From Haloarcula sp. H-GB4 (lineage in GTDB: Archaea; Halobacteriota; Halobacteria; Halobacteriales; Haloarculaceae): DNA of 64,000 nt. The stretch covers positions 992,001 to 1,056,000 of the forward strand of contig NZ_JAVDDX010000002.1 of NCBI RefSeq assembly GCF_030848575.1, in the 5' to 3' direction. Made by a program: the position numbers and the translations under genes. The notes below the pieces were generated by a model. The model was not told the origin of the DNA, did no database searches, and saw only the letters and a list, made by a program, of their open reading frames with translations. Below are positions 18,070 to 30,130 of the stretch, piece after piece; position 1 is the first letter of the stretch, and each line of letters starts with the position of its first letter.

Positions 18070-18498
18070 TTATCGGACCGGTTTCTCCGCGTTCCCGCGA
18101 ACGAGTTCAATAAGGGAGACACCGTTGACCTTCTCGACCTTGTAGTTAACACCGGAGAGGTCGCCCATCGCGCGGCCCTTCGCCCCGCCGATACCCGCGA
18201 TCGTGACCTCGTCGTGCTCGTCAATGAAAGAGATAGCGCCGTCACCGGGACAGAACGCGGTGACCTGCTTACCGTTCTTGATGAGCTGGACGCGGACACA
18301 CTTCCGGATAGCGGAGTTCGGCTGCTTAGCCTCGATTCCGACTTTTTCCAGTACAATACCTCGTCCCTGGGGCGCACCCTCGAGCGGGTCGGACTTCTTG
18401 CCCAGGCCGCGTTCGCGACGCGCGTAGTCAGTGTCGGACCACCGGTGCTGCTGGCGGTCCTTCTTGAGCTTGCGCGCGGCGTACTTGCCGTTCGCCAT
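18070..18498 (-). CDS. rpsL: 30S ribosomal protein S12 (uS12)
   Basis: The 142-residue product ([17 protein letters not shown]) is archaeal S12. It has [15 protein letters not shown], the decoding-site loop, and [22 protein letters not shown] at the C terminus. S12 is part of the ribosomal decoding centre. I used the ATG at 18498 rather than one at 18507, since MANGKY is the conserved start. A TATA-like GTCTTAAGTAC (minus strand, 18523-18533) lies about 30 nt upstream. Confidence 0.97.
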   Translation of the reverse strand: MANGKYAARKLKKDRQQHRWSDTDYARRERGLGKKSDPLEGAPQGRGIVLEKVGIEAKQPNSAIRKCVRVQLIKNGKQVTAFCPGDGAISFIDEHDEVTIAGIGGAKGRAMGDLSGVNYKVEKVNGVSLIELVRGNAEKPVR

Positions 18499-18522
18499 AG
18501 TAGGCACTGGTACCTTTCGGAG

Positions 18523-18533
18523 GTACTTAAGAC
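18523..18533 (-). promoter_or_regulatory. Promoter of rpsL-rpsG
   Basis: The minus strand reads GTCTTAAGTAC, centred about 30 nt before the rpsL ATG. It implies an independent transcript for rpsL-rpsG, separated from nusA by the divergent transducer gene. Confidence 0.5.
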
Positions 18534-18968
18534 TCCTCTTTCGGACTCAGCCGGTAGCGTTGGCGTGTGTGGCGTTCTGTGCCATAGACGGGTCAAAAGT
18601 GCGGTAGATAGCGCGAGGGAAGGGACACGACAACGGGAAAGAAGCGGTCAACACGATGTTTCCGTCGGGGTATGACGCTCAACGCAACACGCTACCATCT
18701 GTCGAGAATCCGCGCTCTGCGACGTCGACCCCGCACAGGAGTCGACTAACACTATCGGCGGCAACCGTTTCGATGGGGCCGACAGCCTGAATTGACAGGC
18801 CCCTTCACAGCCGTGCAGCCGACAGTATGCACGTCAGCGGCTACAGGTCCCGTGCCACAGCCCGTCAACGGGGAGATAACGCACGTTCTTGGAATCAGGT
18901 GTGATAACTGGGTAGGTGGTTTCTAGTACCGGCGCTTGGGTTATTCAGACAGACCCGCCGTAGTAGCT
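18534..18968. other. Non-coding divergent interval between rpsL and the transducer gene
   Basis: About 435 bp lie between the rpsL promoter and the ATG of the transducer. I see no convincing reading frame. A weak inverted repeat (ggggcc / ggcccc, 18776-18804) is present. A TATA-like GGTTATTCAG at 18938-18947 sits 27 nt before the transducer ATG. Confidence 0.5.
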
Positions 18969-21356
18969 ATGAAACTTGAACAACGTCTCCCAGATGTCGT
19001 CCGGCAAACGTATCTCCGGAAGCTGGCGCTTATCATTCTCTGTATTGCCCTGCTCGTTGCAGGTGTTAGCGTCACCGCGGAGCGGACGGTTGCAGACGAA
19101 CTGACAGAACAGCGCGAGAACGAACTGCAGACCGGCACCGTCCAGACAGCGGCCACGACAGCGGACTGGGTTCGGAGCCAGCGCAACGCCGCGCGAACCC
19201 TCTCGACGCTGTCCGACGTTCAGGAGGGGAGTCCGACGATGATCCGTGGCGCGTTACAGCGGCAAGCGTTCTACCAGCCGGACTCGGTGTACGCCATCCA
19301 TTACGTCAATGAAGAGACTCTAGAAATCAGGGAGTCGTCGCTGAGCGACCGACGCGAGACATCGCTCCGGACGGATGACTTCGCATGGGAGGGCGAGAGC
19401 CTCTCGGTCACCGGGTCGAACTCGGTCGATATGTCGAAAGTGTACACCTACGATGGGGGGAAGTACATCGCCTTCGCGAGCCCGGTCGCTCGAAGCGACA
19501 AACTCGTGGTCGTGGTGCATAACGTGACCGCACGGACGGCCCAGTTCCGCAACTCCATCGACGGCGGTGAAACGCGGATCGTCCGACAAGATGGGACGGT
19601 CCAGTTCGCCGAGGACGCCTCGACCATCGGCACGCAGTACAACGTCTCCACCAACCTGACCGCACTCACAGCGGAAAACAGCGGCGTGGCCCGGAGTGGG
19701 TCATACCTGATCGCCGCGGAGTCTGTCGATGACACGCCGTGGATCGTCGTCAAGCAGGCCCCGAAATCGACCGCCTTCGCGCTCCGTGACAGTATTCAGG
19801 GGAGCTTCGTCGCCATCATCGGCGTCTCGCTGGCCGGGTTCGTGCTTATCGGTGTTCTCGTTGGTCGCGGCATTATGCAGTCACTCAGACGGCTCTCAAC
19901 GCAGGCAGAAGCGCTCGCGGTGGGGAACTTCGACACCGATATCCAACAATCAGATCGCCTCGACGAGGTCGGCGACGTCCAGAACGCCTTCTACGAGATG
20001 AAGACGTATCTCGACACCGTCGCCGCACAGGCAGACGCGCTCTCCAGACAGGCGTTCGACGACCCGGCGCTCGATGAGGACGTCCCCGGCCAGCTTGGAG
20101 CGTCGCTATCGAGTATGCACGGTAATCTCGAATCGTTCATCAGCGACCTCGAACAGGCCCAGCAGGAGGCCGAGGAGTCCAAAGCGGAAGCAGAAGAGAT
20201 AGCGGGAACACTCGAACAGCAGGCCGAGGAATTCTCGGCCGTAATGCGGAAAGCAGCCGACGGCGACCTCACCCAGCGCCTCGATACTGACACTGACAAC
20301 GATGCGATGGCCGATATCGCCGCCGCGTTCAACGATATGCTCGCCCAGCTCGGCCAGACAGTCATGCGTATCCGGGAGTTCGCCGACGACGTCGACGGCT
20401 CCGCCGACCAGATCACCGCGAGCGCTACTGAGGTCCGTGGCGCCAGCGAGGAAGTCAGCGAATCCGTGCAGGAGATCGCCGACGGGGCGGAAACGCAGTA
20501 CGAGAACATCGAAGAAACGGTCGACGAGATGTCGGGCCTCTCCGCGACGGTCGAAGAGGTCGCAGCACAGGCCAACGAAGTCGCGACCACATCGGACGAA
20601 GCTGCCGAGATCGGCGAAACCGGCAGCGAGCGCGCATCGGAGGCCATCGAAGTGATGAACGACATCGAGACGCGAGCAGACGAAACAATCGACCGCGTCG
20701 AGTCCCTCGACGAGGAGATGGAGCAGATCGGCGACATCGTCGACCTCATCGACGACATCGCTGAACAGACCAATATGCTTGCTCTGAACGCCTCCATCGA
20801 GGCCGCGCGGGCCGGTGAAGCGGGTGAAGGGTTCGCCGTCGTCGCCGACGAGATCAAAGGCCTCGCACAGGAGACGACCGAAGCCACCGAAGAAGTCTCG
20901 ACGGTTATCGAGGATGTGCAGGACACCACCGGCAACGCCGTGACCGACATCAGACAGATGGGCGACTCCGTCACGGACGGCATCGATACCGTCGACGACG
21001 CCATCGAGTCGCTTGAGGCCATTGTCGACCGCGTCGAGGAGGTCAACGACGGCATTCAGTCCATCAGCGACGCCACCGACGAACAGGCCGCGACGACGGA
21101 AGAGGTCGTGGCGATGACCGACGAGGTCGGGACGATCAGCGAGGAAACCGCTTCTAGCGCCGAGAACGTTGCCGCCGCGGCGGAGGAACAAACCGCGACT
21201 ATCAACGAGGTCACCAGCGGTATCGAATCCCTGTCCGATCAGGCCGGCGACCTCAGCGAACTCCTGCAGACGTTCGATGTCGATAGCGGACCCTCGCACA
21301 GCGATACCGACGTGTACGAGCACGACGCGTCGGACGTCTCAGTGGGCGACGACTGA
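18969..21356 (+). CDS. Methyl-accepting transducer (Htr-type chemoreceptor)
   Basis: The 795-residue product has an N-terminal membrane helix (about residues 13-35). An extracellular sensory domain of about 230 residues with a Cache-like look follows, with a second helix near 280-305 ([20 protein letters not shown]), then HAMP and a long coiled coil. The signalling tip [21 protein letters not shown] is the binding site for CheA/CheW in this family. Heptads rich in Glu/Gln around it offer methylation sites. The C terminus is acidic. The ATG at 18969 is preferred over a TTG at 18936: a TATA box 27 nt upstream implies a leaderless mRNA. The ligand is unknown. Confidence 0.92.
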   Translation: MKLEQRLPDVVRQTYLRKLALIILCIALLVAGVSVTAERTVADELTEQRENELQTGTVQTAATTADWVRSQRNAARTLSTLSDVQEGSPTMIRGALQRQAFYQPDSVYAIHYVNEETLEIRESSLSDRRETSLRTDDFAWEGESLSVTGSNSVDMSKVYTYDGGKYIAFASPVARSDKLVVVVHNVTARTAQFRNSIDGGETRIVRQDGTVQFAEDASTIGTQYNVSTNLTALTAENSGVARSGSYLIAAESVDDTPWIVVKQAPKSTAFALRDSIQGSFVAIIGVSLAGFVLIGVLVGRGIMQSLRRLSTQAEALAVGNFDTDIQQSDRLDEVGDVQNAFYEMKTYLDTVAAQADALSRQAFDDPALDEDVPGQLGASLSSMHGNLESFISDLEQAQQEAEESKAEAEEIAGTLEQQAEEFSAVMRKAADGDLTQRLDTDTDNDAMADIAAAFNDMLAQLGQTVMRIREFADDVDGSADQITASATEVRGASEEVSESVQEIADGAETQYENIEETVDEMSGLSATVEEVAAQANEVATTSDEAAEIGETGSERASEAIEVMNDIETRADETIDRVESLDEEMEQIGDIVDLIDDIAEQTNMLALNASIEAARAGEAGEGFAVVADEIKGLAQETTEATEEVSTVIEDVQDTTGNAVTDIRQMGDSVTDGIDTVDDAIESLEAIVDRVEEVNDGIQSISDATDEQAATTEEVVAMTDEVGTISEETASSAENVAAAAEEQTATINEVTSGIESLSDQAGDLSELLQTFDVDSGPSHSDTDVYEHDASDVSVGDD

Positions 21357-21413
21357 ACGCAGTCGCTTTCCGGTAAGCTTTAGAAAAAGACGATACGAGC
21401 GGGACCGCCCCGC

Positions 21414-21839
21414 TCAGGTCAGTTCGATGCCGTCGATTTCGAAATGCCGCTTGGCCAGTTGCCGGGCGGCATCGATGTTTCGGCCTTCACGGCCGATAGC
21501 GGCCCCGCGGTCTTCCTGTGCCACTTCGACGTAGGCGACGGTGTCGTCGTTCTCCGAGACGGTGACGTTGTACACCGCGGCCGGCGCGAGCGCGTTAGCC
21601 ACGAAGTCCTCGGCCGTCTCGGCGGCTTCGACGAGTTTGACCTCGCGTCCCAGACGCTCTTCAACACGCTCAACCGTCTGGCCGCCCGGGCCGATGGCGT
21701 CAGCCATCTCCCCGCGTTTGATCAGATACACCACCTGGTCGTGGTCTTCGTCGACGACGCAATCCCGGACGGTGACGGCTGCCTCGTCCTCGAAGAGGGC
21801 GACCAGTCGACGTGCTTCGTCCGAGAGTTCGACCCGCAT
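21414..21839 (-). CDS. nusA: NusA-like transcription factor, KH domains
   Basis: The 141-residue archaeal NusA has two KH domains, including IKRGEMADAIGPGGQTVERVEERLGREV and the second motif AAIGREGRNIDAARQLAKRHFEIDG. It lacks the bacterial N-terminal polymerase-binding and S1 domains, as usual in archaea. Its ATG shares one base with the rpoA'' stop codon (TGATG), placing it last in the RNA polymerase operon. Confidence 0.93.
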   Translation of the reverse strand: MRVELSDEARRLVALFEDEAAVTVRDCVVDEDHDQVVYLIKRGEMADAIGPGGQTVERVEERLGREVKLVEAAETAEDFVANALAPAAVYNVTVSENDDTVAYVEVAQEDRGAAIGREGRNIDAARQLAKRHFEIDGIELT

Positions 21840-23026
21840 CAGTCCTGGGTCGTACCCATCCGGAGGTTGACGTCACCGGTGCCAAGTTTGATCGGCTTCC
21901 CGACGATGACATTCTCCGTGACGCCGTCGAGTTCGTCGACCTCGCCGTGGATGGCGGCGTCGAGCAGGTGATTGACCGTCACCTCGAACGCTGCACGGGC
22001 GAGCACGGAGTCTTTCGACCCCGAGATGCCGTGGCGGCCGATGGACTCGATGGTCCCCTCGTTGGTCATGATGTCGGCCACGAGCATCAGGTGCCGGACG
22101 TTCACGTCGTCGAGCCCCTGCTCTTCGAGCGTGTTCATCGTCTCGTTGATAAGCGTCTCGCGGGCCGCTTCGACGCCGAGTTCCCGGTAGATCTCGTGGA
22201 TGTTGTTACACGTTGTCCGGGAGGCGTCGACGCCTTCGATGTCCAGCACTTCGCCGAAGTCCGAGCCCTCGGTGTAGAGGACAAACTCCTCGCCGTTGTC
22301 GGTCTCCTCCTTGCGGATAACGACACGGGTGATTTCCTCAATCCCCTTGAAGACGATCTCCCGCAGCTCCTCGACCAGTTGCAGCAGGTCGCGGTAGCTT
22401 GGTTCCTCCGGGCCGAACTCGATGACCGTGCCGGCCTGCCGGGTCGAGACACCGAGGTTCGACTCGATGGTCTCAGCGATCTCCTCGGCGATGGCGTCCG
22501 TGTCGTTGACCGTCGGCCACCGCTCCAGCAGCGTGTCCTCGTTGAGGTCGATCTCGACGAGCATGTCTGCGACGTTCGTCGAGATGTCACCGAGCGCGAG
22601 GATGCGCGTCGCTTCGATCTTCCAGACGACCTCGTGGGCACGCTCGCGGTCCGTGGCGTACTCCTCGTCGAGGTGGACCGTCATCATCGGCGTGTCCGGC
22701 GTCTTCCGGGCGTCCACCAGCTCGATGAGCCGTGGCAGGCCCTGCGTCACGTCGATCTCGGCGACCCCCGCGTAGTGGAACGTGTTCATCGTCATCTGCG
22801 TTCCCGGTTCACCGATGGACTGGGCCGAGACGGTCCCGACCGGGTCAAGTGGGTCGACGCGCGTGTCGAGGTAACGGGTCTCGACAGCCTTGGCGATGCG
22901 GTCAGCGTCGTCGACGCCGACGCCGCGTTCGTCGATAGTGCTGTACACTTCGTCTTTCAGCCGTCGGGGCAACTCAGTGTCCTCGACGACGGCCTCGATG
23001 TCTGCTGATACGTCGTGTGCTGTCAT
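21839..23026 (-). CDS. rpoA2: DNA-directed RNA polymerase subunit A''
   Basis: The 395-residue product is the C-terminal part of the largest polymerase subunit, separate from A' as in archaea. It has [20 protein letters not shown] (trigger-loop region), [18 protein letters not shown], and late motifs such as [21 protein letters not shown]. It completes the active site together with A'. It starts 2 nt after the rpoA' stop. The ending INLRMGT-like ([10 protein letters not shown]) fits haloarchaeal A''. Confidence 0.96.
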   Translation of the reverse strand: MTAHDVSADIEAVVEDTELPRRLKDEVYSTIDERGVGVDDADRIAKAVETRYLDTRVDPLDPVGTVSAQSIGEPGTQMTMNTFHYAGVAEIDVTQGLPRLIELVDARKTPDTPMMTVHLDEEYATDRERAHEVVWKIEATRILALGDISTNVADMLVEIDLNEDTLLERWPTVNDTDAIAEEIAETIESNLGVSTRQAGTVIEFGPEEPSYRDLLQLVEELREIVFKGIEEITRVVIRKEETDNGEEFVLYTEGSDFGEVLDIEGVDASRTTCNNIHEIYRELGVEAARETLINETMNTLEEQGLDDVNVRHLMLVADIMTNEGTIESIGRHGISGSKDSVLARAAFEVTVNHLLDAAIHGEVDELDGVTENVIVGKPIKLGTGDVNLRMGTTQD

Positions 23027-23028
23027 TG

Positions 23029-25938
23029 TTAGTCGTCACCCTCGGCCATCCACCAGTCGTCGGCGTGCTCCGAGAGGTTGGTCCGCTCGGTGCGGGTCCC
23101 GAGGAAGCTCTCTTTCTGTTTCTCGCTCTCGAACTCCTCGTCGAGGACGCTGTCGGCGATCTGATCGACATCCACGATATCGCCGTCCTGGTTCGAGGAC
23201 ACGTCGACCGGCGACGTGCCGTCCTCGCCGAACTCGAACTGGACGATGGTGTCCGAGGTGTCCCGGACAGTCCCATCGTACTGCGTTTCGAGTTCCGAGA
23301 GGGCGTTGATGAGGCGGCGCTGCAGGTACCCGGATTTCGACGTCCGGACAGCCGTATCGACAAGCCCCTCGCGGCCACCCATCGCGTGGAAGAAGAACTC
23401 CTTCGGGCCGAGCCCGGAGCGGTAGGAGGCCTCCACGAAGCCGTGGGCGTCCGCCGACAGGTCGTTCTCCTCGAAATGTGAGAGGGTGCGGTTCTCGTAG
23501 CCGCGGTTGATCCGCTCGCCACGGACTGCCTGCTGGCCGACACAGCCGGCCATCTGGGTCAGGTTCAGCATCGACCCACGCGCACCGGATTCGGCCATGA
23601 TCACGGCCGGGTTGTCCTCGCCGAAGTGGTCCTCGGCGATGTCACCGGCGGAGTCACGTGCCTTGCCCAGCGTCTGCATGATCTTCATTTCGAGCGTCTC
23701 GTCGACGGTCCGGCCGGGCAGCGATTCGAGCTCGCCGCGGTCGTAGGTCTCGATGAGCTCCTCGACGCGGTCGTACGCGCTGTCGATGGCGTCGTTGATC
23801 TGCTCTTCTGCTTCCCGCGGAATCGACTCGTCGTCGATGCTGATGGAGAACCCGAAGTGCATGATCGACCGCATCGCCAGCGCCGAGACCTCGTTGACGA
23901 GAATCCGGGCACGGGTCCGCGAGTAGTCCTTGGCGATGGTGTCGACAATTTCGCCACCGAAGGCACCGACGGCGTCCTCGTCGATAGTACCGCCGGTCAT
24001 CTGGCCGTCCTCGACGACGACAGTGTCGCCAGCGGAGGACGTGAACTCTAGATTCAGGTCGTCGGGCAGCAGCTCCGAGAACAGCGAGCGGCCGGTCCAG
24101 TACTCCTCGCCGCCCTCGTCGACGCCGTCGGCCTCGGGCAGTTCGTCGATGCGGGTCGCCCGGAGCAGGTCAAGCGCCTGCGTCTCGTTGAACTTCGGAT
24201 TGGTGTGAGTCAGCAGGTAGGTCCCGCTGATGTGGTCCTGAATCGCGCCGATGATGTTCTCGCCAAAGCGCGGGGAGAGCATCTGTTCCTGCACACGCAT
24301 GAGGACGCGGGCCTCAGCCCGGGCCTCCTCGTTTTGCAGCGCGTGCATATTCATCTCGTCCCCGTCGAAGTCAGCGTTGTACGGCGGACAGACCGTCGTG
24401 TTCAGCCGGAACGTCTTGTACGGCATCACGACGACCTCGTGGGCCATGATGGACATCCGGTGCAGCGACGGCTGGCGGTTGAAGATGATGATGTCGCCGT
24501 CAACCAGATGGCGGGACACTTCCCACTCCGCTTCGACCTTCTCTGCGAGTTCCTCGCAGTTCTTCTCGGTCACCTTCAGCCGGCGGCCATCCGGCCGCTT
24601 AACGTAGTTCGCGCCGGGGTGTGCTTCAGGCCCGTTGGAGACGTACCGTCGCGCTTCCTCCAGGTTGCGCTCGGTGACGTTCATCGTCTGGGTCATCTCC
24701 TTGGCGACCCGGTCCGGCACACCGACCTCGTTCAGCGAGAGCGTCGGGTCCGGCGAGATGACGGTACGAGCGGAGAAGTTCACGCGTTTCCCGGACAGCG
24801 AGCCACGGAATCGGCCCTCCTTGCCTTTCAGGCGCTGGGAGAGCGTCTTCAGCGGCCGGCCGGAGCGGTGTCGCGCCGGCGGCGTGCCCGAGATCTCGTT
24901 GTCCATGAACGTAGTGACGTGGTACTGCAGCAGTTCCCAGAGGTCCTCGATAATCAGCTGTGGTGCACCCGCCTCGCGGTTCTCCATGAACCGCTGGTTG
25001 ATGCGGATGATATCCACGAGCTTGTGGGTGAGGTCGTCCTCGGAGCGCTGGCCGTTGTCCAGCGTAATCGAGGGGCGAGCGGTCACCGGCGGCACCGGCA
25101 GCACCGTCAGAATCATCCACTCCGGCCGGGAGCGAGCCGGCTTCATGCCTAGTACTTCGATGTCACCGTCCGGGATGTCTTCGAACCAGTCCCGGATGTC
25201 GCTGGGCATCAGCTTGTTCATGTCCTCCTCGGTCAGGTCGACCGACAGCGCCTTCTCTAGGGCCTTTCGGTCTTCCTGCCGGGGTCGGAACTCGCCGCTG
25301 AGGATCTCCTGAACGCGGCTGCTGTCGATGCCGGTTTCCTCGGAGAGGTCGATCGGTGAGATCGGCTCTTCGGACTCCTCCATCGCGGCGGCGATCCGCT
25401 CGGGGTAGTCTGAGGCCAGCACGTCCTGAACCTCGTAGTAGGTAGTCGGCTTCTCGTGTTTGATGTCGTACTGCTTCTCGCCACAGAACGGACAGCGGTC
25501 CTTCTTTCGGGCCTGCCGGATTGCGGCCTTTGTCACGTCGTTGAGGTCGCGACCGAGGTCCTGGGTCCGTGTCAGTCGGTCAGCGAACTCATCGCGCTCG
25601 TGCTCGTCGAGACAGAGCCGGGAGCACTCCCGGCAGGTCCCGCGCAGGAGTCGGCGGATGAGCTTCGCGAAGCCGACGTGGATGACGGGGGCGGCGAGTT
25701 CGATGTGGCCGAAGTGGCCGTTACACGACCCGCTGTGTTTCCCGCAGGTCTTGCACTCCAGCCCGGGGTCGATGACCCCGAGTCGCGGGTCCATCAGCCC
25801 CATGTCGATTGGGAAGCCGTCGTCGTCGTACGTGTCGGCCGTGATCACTTTCGTGGCCGACATTTCCCGGTACTCCTCTGGGTCCATCAGCCCGAAACTG
25901 AGCTGACCGATTTCCTGGGGTGTCTGTTGTGAGCTCAT
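23029..25938 (-). CDS. rpoA1: DNA-directed RNA polymerase subunit A'
   Basis: The 969-residue product is the N-terminal part of the largest subunit. The clamp zinc motif is [20 protein letters not shown] near residue 58, with a second Cys cluster (CRECSRLC) after it. The catalytic Mg motif [12 protein letters not shown] supplies the three Asp residues. [15 protein letters not shown] precedes it. The ATG at 25938 overlaps the rpoB' stop by 4 nt. Confidence 0.97.
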   Translation of the reverse strand: MSSQQTPQEIGQLSFGLMDPEEYREMSATKVITADTYDDDGFPIDMGLMDPRLGVIDPGLECKTCGKHSGSCNGHFGHIELAAPVIHVGFAKLIRRLLRGTCRECSRLCLDEHERDEFADRLTRTQDLGRDLNDVTKAAIRQARKKDRCPFCGEKQYDIKHEKPTTYYEVQDVLASDYPERIAAAMEESEEPISPIDLSEETGIDSSRVQEILSGEFRPRQEDRKALEKALSVDLTEEDMNKLMPSDIRDWFEDIPDGDIEVLGMKPARSRPEWMILTVLPVPPVTARPSITLDNGQRSEDDLTHKLVDIIRINQRFMENREAGAPQLIIEDLWELLQYHVTTFMDNEISGTPPARHRSGRPLKTLSQRLKGKEGRFRGSLSGKRVNFSARTVISPDPTLSLNEVGVPDRVAKEMTQTMNVTERNLEEARRYVSNGPEAHPGANYVKRPDGRRLKVTEKNCEELAEKVEAEWEVSRHLVDGDIIIFNRQPSLHRMSIMAHEVVVMPYKTFRLNTTVCPPYNADFDGDEMNMHALQNEEARAEARVLMRVQEQMLSPRFGENIIGAIQDHISGTYLLTHTNPKFNETQALDLLRATRIDELPEADGVDEGGEEYWTGRSLFSELLPDDLNLEFTSSAGDTVVVEDGQMTGGTIDEDAVGAFGGEIVDTIAKDYSRTRARILVNEVSALAMRSIMHFGFSISIDDESIPREAEEQINDAIDSAYDRVEELIETYDRGELESLPGRTVDETLEMKIMQTLGKARDSAGDIAEDHFGEDNPAVIMAESGARGSMLNLTQMAGCVGQQAVRGERINRGYENRTLSHFEENDLSADAHGFVEASYRSGLGPKEFFFHAMGGREGLVDTAVRTSKSGYLQRRLINALSELETQYDGTVRDTSDTIVQFEFGEDGTSPVDVSSNQDGDIVDVDQIADSVLDEEFESEKQKESFLGTRTERTNLSEHADDWWMAEGDD

Positions 25939-27761
25939 ACTGCGTCCTCCAGTTCGATCCGCGGGGCGATTCCGAGCGCCTTCATTTCGTCGAGCAGGAG
26001 CTTGAACGCGTAGGACATCTCGACCTCGTGGATGTCGGTCTCCTCCTCACAGTTCGGACAGTAGATACGCCGCTGTTCGACGTTCTCGACGGCGGTCATC
26101 CCACACTGCCCGCAGACGTTGATCCACTCGCGGTCGGACTCATCGAGCAGGCGCTCCTTGAGCGCCATCGCCGCACCGTGCCCGATGAGCACGTCCCGTT
26201 CCATCTCACCCACACGGAGGCCACCTTCGCGGGCGCGCCCCTCGGTCGGCTGGCGGGTGAGCACCTGCACCGGCCCGCGCGAGCGGGCGTGCAGCTTGTT
26301 CGAGACCATGTGGTACAGCTTCTGGTAGAAAATGTCGCCGACGAAGATCTCCGCGTCGATCTTCTCGCCGGTGATACCGGAGTACATCGTCTCCTTGCCG
26401 CTGGAGTCGAAGCCGTGCTCTTCGAGCGAGCCACGGAGTTCCTCCTCGTCCTCGCCGGTGAAGGCGGTGCCGTCGACACGGCGGCCTTCGAGCGCTCCAA
26501 CCTTCCCGCCGATCATCTCCAGAATGTGGCCGACGGTCATCCGCGACGGCAGCGCGTGCGGATTGATGATGAGGTCCGGGACGACACCCTCCTCGGTGAA
26601 GGGCATGTCCTCCTGCGGGGCGATGTGGCCGACGACACCCTTCTGGCCGTGCCGTGAGGCGAACTTGTCCCCGAGTTCGGGGATGCGTTCGTCACGCACA
26701 GAGACCTTCGAGAGCTTCGAGCCGTCTTCGCCTTCCATCAGCGTAACCGTGTCCACGACACCGGATTCGCCCGAGCGCATCGTTACGCTCGTCTCCCGGC
26801 GCTTCTGTGGTGAGAGACCGCCCATGTCGTCCGGCTCTTCGAGGAACCGGGGCGGACTGGTCTTGCCGAGCAGGACAGCGTTCTCGCCGACCTTCGTCTC
26901 GGGGTTGACGAGGCCGTCGTCGTCAAGGTGCGTGTACGCTTCCTCACCGCGTGCGCCGCGGACCTCGTCGTCGGGAATCTCGAAGCGGTCCTCCTGACCA
27001 CCGGGGTAGCGCCGTTCCTCGCCCTCGTACGTACGGAAGAAGTGCGAGCGGGCGAGCGCACGGTCGACCGACCCCTGGTTCATGACGAGTGCGTCCTCGA
27101 TATTGAACCCCTCGTAGCTCATCACGGCGACGACGAAGTTCTGTGCCGCGGGGCGGTCGTCGTAGCCGATCTGTTCGGTGGTCTGGGTCTTGACCATCGA
27201 CAGCTGCGGGTAATGTAGCAGGTGCTGGCGCGTGTCCGGGCGAATACGGTAGTTCGCCGACGGCAGGCCAAGCGACTGCTTGATCATCCCCGACCCCATC
27301 GTAATCCGGGGTGAGGCGTTGTGTTCGGGGTAGGGAATCATCCCGGCACCGATACCGAACATCAGCTGCGGGTCGACTTCCAGGTGCGTGTGGTTCTCGG
27401 TGAGTTCGCCCTCGTCGACACCGACGAGGATGTCCTCTTCCTCTTCAGCGTCGATGAACTCAACGAGGCCGCGTTCGACGAGCTCTTCGAATTCGAGTTC
27501 GCCGTTTTTGACCTGCTCGACCTCCTCGTCGGTCATCAGCGGCTCGCCGTCCTCGACGACCAGCAGCGGGCGTCGGGCACGGCCGGCGTCGGCGTTGATG
27601 ATGACTTCCCCGGTCCGGTTCTTGACCGAGACGTTGACCATCTGGGAGACATCACCCCGTCGTCGCGCCTGTCGTACCTGTTCTGCGAGCTGTTCCGGGT
27701 CGGGATGTGTCCCAACCAGACTACCGTTTACGTATACTTTGGCTTCGCGTCCCTGACTCAT
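25935..27761 (-). CDS. rpoB1: DNA-directed RNA polymerase subunit B'
   Basis: The 608-residue product is the C-terminal half of the second-largest subunit. It has the catalytic lysine region [19 protein letters not shown], the [13 protein letters not shown] block and the C-terminal zinc ribbon (CGQCG and CPNCEEET). I used the ATG at 27761 ([13 protein letters not shown]), which matches the haloarchaeal start; an in-frame ATG 129 nt upstream lies inside rpoB''. It begins 1 nt after the rpoB'' stop. Confidence 0.96.
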   Translation of the reverse strand: MSQGREAKVYVNGSLVGTHPDPEQLAEQVRQARRRGDVSQMVNVSVKNRTGEVIINADAGRARRPLLVVEDGEPLMTDEEVEQVKNGELEFEELVERGLVEFIDAEEEEDILVGVDEGELTENHTHLEVDPQLMFGIGAGMIPYPEHNASPRITMGSGMIKQSLGLPSANYRIRPDTRQHLLHYPQLSMVKTQTTEQIGYDDRPAAQNFVVAVMSYEGFNIEDALVMNQGSVDRALARSHFFRTYEGEERRYPGGQEDRFEIPDDEVRGARGEEAYTHLDDDGLVNPETKVGENAVLLGKTSPPRFLEEPDDMGGLSPQKRRETSVTMRSGESGVVDTVTLMEGEDGSKLSKVSVRDERIPELGDKFASRHGQKGVVGHIAPQEDMPFTEEGVVPDLIINPHALPSRMTVGHILEMIGGKVGALEGRRVDGTAFTGEDEEELRGSLEEHGFDSSGKETMYSGITGEKIDAEIFVGDIFYQKLYHMVSNKLHARSRGPVQVLTRQPTEGRAREGGLRVGEMERDVLIGHGAAMALKERLLDESDREWINVCGQCGMTAVENVEQRRIYCPNCEEETDIHEVEMSYAFKLLLDEMKALGIAPRIELEDAV

Positions 27762-27762
27762 G

Positions 27763-29328
27763 TTAATCGTCCGCGGGCTGCTGTTCGATCGACTCGATAC
27801 CGGGGATGCCCTGAACCCCCATCTCGGCAAGCTCCTGTTTGAGACCCTGTGGGTCCGATACGTCCTGTGACAGCTCCATCGCCTGGGCAAAGTTCTTCAC
27901 CAGCCCACAGTTGGGGCCCTCCGGCGTCTCAGAGGGACAGATGCGACCCCATTGGGTCGCGTGCAGATCCCGTGCCTCGAAGTGTGGCTGGGAACGACTG
28001 AGCGGCGAGCGCAGTCGGCGGAGGTGTGACAGCACCCCCATGAAGTCGGTCCGGTCGACCAGCTGGCTCACACCAGAGCGGCCACCGACCCAGTTCCCCG
28101 TCGCGATCGGGTGCTCGAGTCGCTCAGTCAGCACATCCGAGCGAACGACCGTCGAGACGGACAGCTGGCGGTTTCGCATGTTGGCCCGTTCCAGCTGGTA
28201 TTTCACGTCCCGGGCAAGCTTGTTCAGCGCCGTCCGGAACAGGTCGGTCATCAGGTCGCCGCTGACCTTCAGGCGCTTGTTGGCGTAGTGGTCCTTGTCG
28301 TCGGATTCGCGGCGTTCGAGTGCGAGTTCGAAACACGCCTCGGCCATCCGACAGAGGTAGAATGCTTTGTTGATGCGGACCTCTTCTTCCTCGACGCCTT
28401 CCTCGTGTAGATGTGGGAGGAGATAGCGGTCGATAACGTAGTTAGCTCGCTTGAGCTGGTAGTTCTTGCCCTGCCCGGAGGCGACACGCTTGCCCAGCGT
28501 CTCGATGGCTTCCTCGGTCGTCTGGACTTCGGCCTCCTCCAAGTTCTCCAGCATGAACTTCACGATTTCCGGGTCCTCGCTGACGCGGTGGACGATCTCC
28601 TCGTCCGACTCCAGCCCGAGCGCGCGGACCAGCGTGACGAAGTCGATACTGCCCGAGACGGATGGGAACGAGACTTCCAGCAGTCCGTCCCGCGTCCGTT
28701 CACACAGCACCAGCGCGCGGTAGCCACGGCGCTGGGAGAACGTCTTGGCGACCTGCACCTCGTCGCCGTACTTGGTGTCGTACTCGGCCAGAATCTTGTT
28801 CGGGGCGAGGTCCTCACTGGTCATCAGCACCCGCTCGGAGCCGTTGACACAGAAGTAGCCACCGGGATCTGCAGGGTCCTCGCCGATGTCGATGAGCTCC
28901 TCGTCGTTGAAGCCTGCGATGTTACACTTGTTCGACCCGACCATGATGGGCATCCGCCCGATCTTGGTCTCCGTCCGGTCGACGACTTCTTCCGGTTCTT
29001 CCTCGCCACCGCGGACGATGGCCATCTCCATGAACACCGGCGCGGAGTAGGTGATGTTGCGGAGACGGGCTTCCTGCGGGTACAGCAGTTCCTCGCTGCC
29101 GTCAGCTTCGCGGACCCGTGGGGTGACGACGCGGACGTCGCCCAGTTCGACCCACACCGGTTCCTGCCCTTCCTTGTCACCGATGTCAGTCTCGATGGTC
29201 TCTTTCTCGTCGACGACCTGCTGCATTCCCCGGTCGAGGAACGCATTAAACGAGCGGAAGTGGTGTTCGGCGAGCCGTTCCTTGGCGAAATATTCACGCG
29301 ATATAGCGCGGCGATCTTGTGTGTCCAT
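27763..29328 (-). CDS. rpoB2: DNA-directed RNA polymerase subunit B''
   Basis: The 521-residue product is the N-terminal half of subunit B, encoded separately in haloarchaea and some methanogens. Motifs include [34 protein letters not shown] and, near the end, [24 protein letters not shown]. The ATG at 29328 shares one base with the rpoH stop (TAATG), so translation is coupled. Confidence 0.96.
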   Translation of the reverse strand: MDTQDRRAISREYFAKERLAEHHFRSFNAFLDRGMQQVVDEKETIETDIGDKEGQEPVWVELGDVRVVTPRVREADGSEELLYPQEARLRNITYSAPVFMEMAIVRGGEEEPEEVVDRTETKIGRMPIMVGSNKCNIAGFNDEELIDIGEDPADPGGYFCVNGSERVLMTSEDLAPNKILAEYDTKYGDEVQVAKTFSQRRGYRALVLCERTRDGLLEVSFPSVSGSIDFVTLVRALGLESDEEIVHRVSEDPEIVKFMLENLEEAEVQTTEEAIETLGKRVASGQGKNYQLKRANYVIDRYLLPHLHEEGVEEEEVRINKAFYLCRMAEACFELALERRESDDKDHYANKRLKVSGDLMTDLFRTALNKLARDVKYQLERANMRNRQLSVSTVVRSDVLTERLEHPIATGNWVGGRSGVSQLVDRTDFMGVLSHLRRLRSPLSRSQPHFEARDLHATQWGRICPSETPEGPNCGLVKNFAQAMELSQDVSDPQGLKQELAEMGVQGIPGIESIEQQPADD

Positions 29329-29555
29329 TATTCTACCACCAGTCGGTACACGACGGCTTCATCCGTCGTTCTGGAGTCGCGGACGATCCGAACCACGTCA
29401 CCGACTTCGGCATCATCGGGCAGCGCCTTGTCGGTGCGCTTGATCTTCGGAAGGTCCGTCTTCTTGATTTCATACTCGGTGAGTACTGCTTCGAGGTCGT
29501 CCTCGTCGACGACACTGTGGTCTGGGACGAGGTCGTGTTGACTTACATCTACCAT
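29328..29555 (-). CDS. rpoH: DNA-directed RNA polymerase subunit H (Rpb5-like)
   Basis: The 75-residue product ([16 protein letters not shown]) matches archaeal RpoH, the homologue of the Rpb5 C-terminal domain, with [27 protein letters not shown] and the ending [10 protein letters not shown]. It leads the polymerase operon. The ATG at 29555 is used because upstream in-frame sequence looks like a leader and the start is conserved. A TATA-like box lies at about 29631-29641. Confidence 0.95.
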   Translation of the reverse strand: MVDVSQHDLVPDHSVVDEDDLEAVLTEYEIKKTDLPKIKRTDKALPDDAEVGDVVRIVRDSRTTDEAVVYRLVVE

Positions 29556-29630
29556 GTGTGTGCGTGTGCGTTTGGCCTGCTGCTGGAGAAGGTGGCTGTC
29601 ACGAGATACTACAGGGTCATACTGTCGGGG

Positions 29631-29641
29631 TTCATATAACA
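29631..29641 (-). promoter_or_regulatory. Promoter of the RNA polymerase operon
   Basis: The minus strand reads GTTATATGAAC near 29631-29641. It predicts a start near 29608 and a leader of about 50 nt before rpoH. Confidence 0.45.
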
Positions 29642-29790
29642 CTTGCCAAGTCGCTCTGCCGTGGCTATTGGACCCGCACACCCTCACGGACTGCGGGCGT
29701 GTTTGCTCCTACCAATCACATGCAGCAGACCGGACATAGAACTTTGGGTCTCGTCATGTGCACTCATCCCGGGGCGGGTCTCTTTGGAAA

Positions 29791-29801
29791 GTCTTAATAC
29801 C
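29791..29801 (+). promoter_or_regulatory. TATA box for the tRNA-Asp genes
   Basis: GTCTTAATACC is the only AT-rich box in this interval and lies about 36 nt before the first tRNA-Asp, allowing a short 5' leader. Confidence 0.45.
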
Positions 29802-29831
29802 AACACCAAGGTACGAAGGAATGCAACGAAG

Positions 29832-29904
29832 GCCCGGATGGTGTAGTGGCCCATCATACGACCCTGTCACGGTCGTGACGCGGGTTCAAATCCCGCTCCG
29901 GGCG
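29832..29904 (+). tRNA. tRNA-Asp (anticodon GTC), copy 1
   Basis: The 73-nt cloverleaf has acceptor GCCCGGA / TCCGGGC, discriminator G (an Asp identity base), anticodon stem CGACC/GGTCG with loop CTGTCAC (anticodon GTC), and T arm GGTTCAAATCC. CCA is not encoded. Confidence 0.95.
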
Positions 29905-29954
29905 TTCCTATTGCAATCAAACTGGCGAGCACCATGCAGTGTGTGCTTGTCTGC

Positions 29955-30027
29955 TGCCCGGATGGTGTAGTGGCCCATCATACGACCCTGTCACGGTCGT
30001 GACGCGGGTTCAAATCCCGCTCCGGGC
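29955..30027 (+). tRNA. tRNA-Asp (anticodon GTC), copy 2, identical
   Basis: All 73 nt are identical to copy 1, which ends 50 nt upstream. A tandem duplication kept identical is likely. No separate TATA box is clear, so both may come from one transcript. Confidence 0.95.
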
Positions 30028-30130
30028 GTACTTTTGCGGCGAACAAACTCGTGAGCCGTAAATCCGTAATGGGCGAATTTGAACCCTGGAAGTGGTAGCG
30101 CCGAACGGAGTGAGGCGACCGTCTTCCGTC

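Noticed and set aside
18599..18935. Possible short gene between rpsL and the transducer
   Set aside because: No start codon with a plausible promoter leads into a frame longer than about 30 codons with halophile-like composition.
20106..21323. Two long minus-strand frames opposite the transducer gene
   Set aside because: They mirror the coiled-coil region of the chemoreceptor. The Val/Asp/Gly- or Ser-rich translations have no family features.
30028..30130. Possible integrase C terminus reading into the tRNA 3' fragment (frame ending ..RRFKSRSGR)
   Set aside because: Only a few dozen codons are open and no catalytic Arg/His/Tyr motif is present. It is mentioned only as support for an integration scar.
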